From: Prorocentrum cordatum
Lineage: Eukaryota; Sar; Dinophyceae; Prorocentrales; Prorocentraceae
NCBI GenBank assembly: GCA_963575745.1
Contig: CAUYUJ010020595.1
Span: 7,501-71,500, forward strand
Direction of reading: 5' to 3'
DNA length: 64,000 bases
Below the pieces are notes generated by a model. It saw only the letters and a list, made by a program, of their open reading frames with translations, ran no database searches and was not told the origin of the DNA. Position numbers and translations under genes: made by a program. Positions 63,101 to 64,000 of this stretch are shown one piece after another. Each line of letters starts with the position of its first letter. The first letter of the stretch is position 1.

Positions 63101-63866
63101 CACGTTCTACTCGTCCACCGCGTCCACTCGTCTACTCATTGGGCCGGTGAAGTCGTCGCCCTACTCGTCGTCGTAGAGGCGAGAACCCGCATGGCTGGGC
63201 CCGCGGCTCCTTCTACAACGCCCGGTACTCGGGAGGGAGCAAACCAGGAGAACCGCGCGAAATCCAGCACATCAAGACGTTGGCTGCCGATGTGTTCCAG
63301 GCGCTGACAGCCACAACCTGGGGAGCAGTGATCCTTTAACCCTTGCGGGACCCATATGCTTCGACGGTCCCCCGCGGGGCGTCGTCGAAGCGATGGTTTC
63401 CTCGTGGGGCCCGGGAACATAGCTCTCCCGCTCGAGTCTGGTTCGGAGGGGTACTGCTGCGAGAGCTTCTCGGTCAAGTCCTACAACTTCTCCAAGGTCT
63501 TGGATCCTCTACCCTCGATCCACCCCCAGCTGGATCCCTGCCTTGGCGAACCCATCACGGAAACAATGGCTCCGCTTTTGTTATGCACGCGGCGGCGGGG
63601 CGAGGTGGAGGAGGCGGAGGAGGAAGAGGGGGAGGAGGAGCGAGGAGGAGGAGGAGGAGGAGGAGTTGGAGGGCAGGATATCTTGGATTGAGGGGACAGG
63701 AGACAGGCTTGACAGCTTTGGCCGTTTAGGGTCTCTCAGGTGGAAGGGGGCGCAGAAGCATTGAATCGCCGCCGCCGTCTTCGTCGTCGCCATCGTCGCC
63801 GCCGCGCCGCCTCCGCTGACGCCGCCGTCGTCGTCGTCGTCGTCGTCGTCGAGTCTCACCCTGCAG

Positions 63867-64000
63867 GTCACTGAGTGGGAGCCCGCGGGCGGCGGGCCGC
63901 CACCGCCAGCGGGGGGCGGGCCGCCGCCGCCAGCGGGGGGCGGGCCACCGCGCCCGCCGCGGGCTGCTGCGCCGGAGCGCCATGCTCGTGAGCCAGAGCG
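63867..64000 (+). CDS. Candidate terminal exon, copy 2 (partial at edge)
   Basis: Same acceptor and start (VTEWEPAGGGPPPPAGGGPP) as 51801. One additional PPPPAGGG block (24 bp) keeps the frame, which is still open at the window end. Confidence 0.4.

Larger units (their letters stand above)
60579..64000 (+). repeat. Segmental duplication, copy 2 (cut by right edge)
   Basis: Direct copy of 48459-51910. A 599-codon plus frame (60586-62385) is open here but broken in copy 1, where the equivalent frame stops near 48720 and shifts elsewhere. Most of it is repeat-derived, so I do not call it as a gene. Confidence 0.92.

Overview
KIND OF ORGANISM. This is nuclear-type eukaryotic DNA with a very low density of convincing genes: GC-rich, packed with micro-, mini- and macrosatellites, no operons and no recognisable rRNA or tRNA. 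The best taxonomic clue is at 193-213. Read on the minus strand it matches the 21-nt core of the dinoflagellate trans-splicing leader (DinoSL) at 20 of 21 positions. It lies upstream of an alanine-rich open frame that runs off the left edge, with a second, more decayed SL-like stretch between the two. I therefore infer a dinoflagellate (alveolate alga) with a GC-rich genome; the species is not determined. A degraded RanBP2-type zinc-finger region near 53.1-53.6 kb would fit such a genome.

LAYOUT. 0-3.4 kb: SL-tagged partial gene (minus), simple repeats, a degenerate CCAAGA-type minisatellite, a three-copy ~340-bp repeat. 3.4-12.6 kb: CGT, ATC, GGA, CCT and a ~860-bp ACT array, mixed with small minisatellites and a composite repeat (86-bp plus ~76-bp units) that recurs inverted at 16.5-17.0 kb. 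12.6-14.6 kb: about 2 kb of alternating CG with about 19 copies of a ~100-bp unit. 14.6-18.2 kb: mixed sequence with possible minus-strand exons. 18.2-23.1 kb: tandem ~750-bp units containing an old 90-bp satellite array. 23.1-28.9 kb: long CCT/GGA tracts, dispersed repeat fragments, possible exons. 28.9-36.3 kb: the most gene-like part, with several spliced-gene candidates, plus a second, homogeneous, inverted 90-bp satellite array. 36.3-47.6 kb: a degenerate ~41-bp satellite interrupted by a foldback-type insertion with a 7-bp target duplication. 47.6-53.9 kb: CA repeat and a segment whose ~3.4-kb core recurs at 60.6-64.0 kb. 53.9-60.6 kb: the 41-bp satellite again, inverted.

GENES. No gene here can be named with certainty. 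Candidate exons were called from open frames flanked by plausible GT/AG sites, natural-looking composition, and, in the duplicated segment, substitutions falling mainly at synonymous sites. Most gene calls are therefore below 0.5 confidence. Many long open frames are artefacts of trinucleotide arrays or of repeat periods divisible by three. Nothing shows how the genes work together; the window is best read as repeat-dominated DNA with scattered, partly decayed genes.
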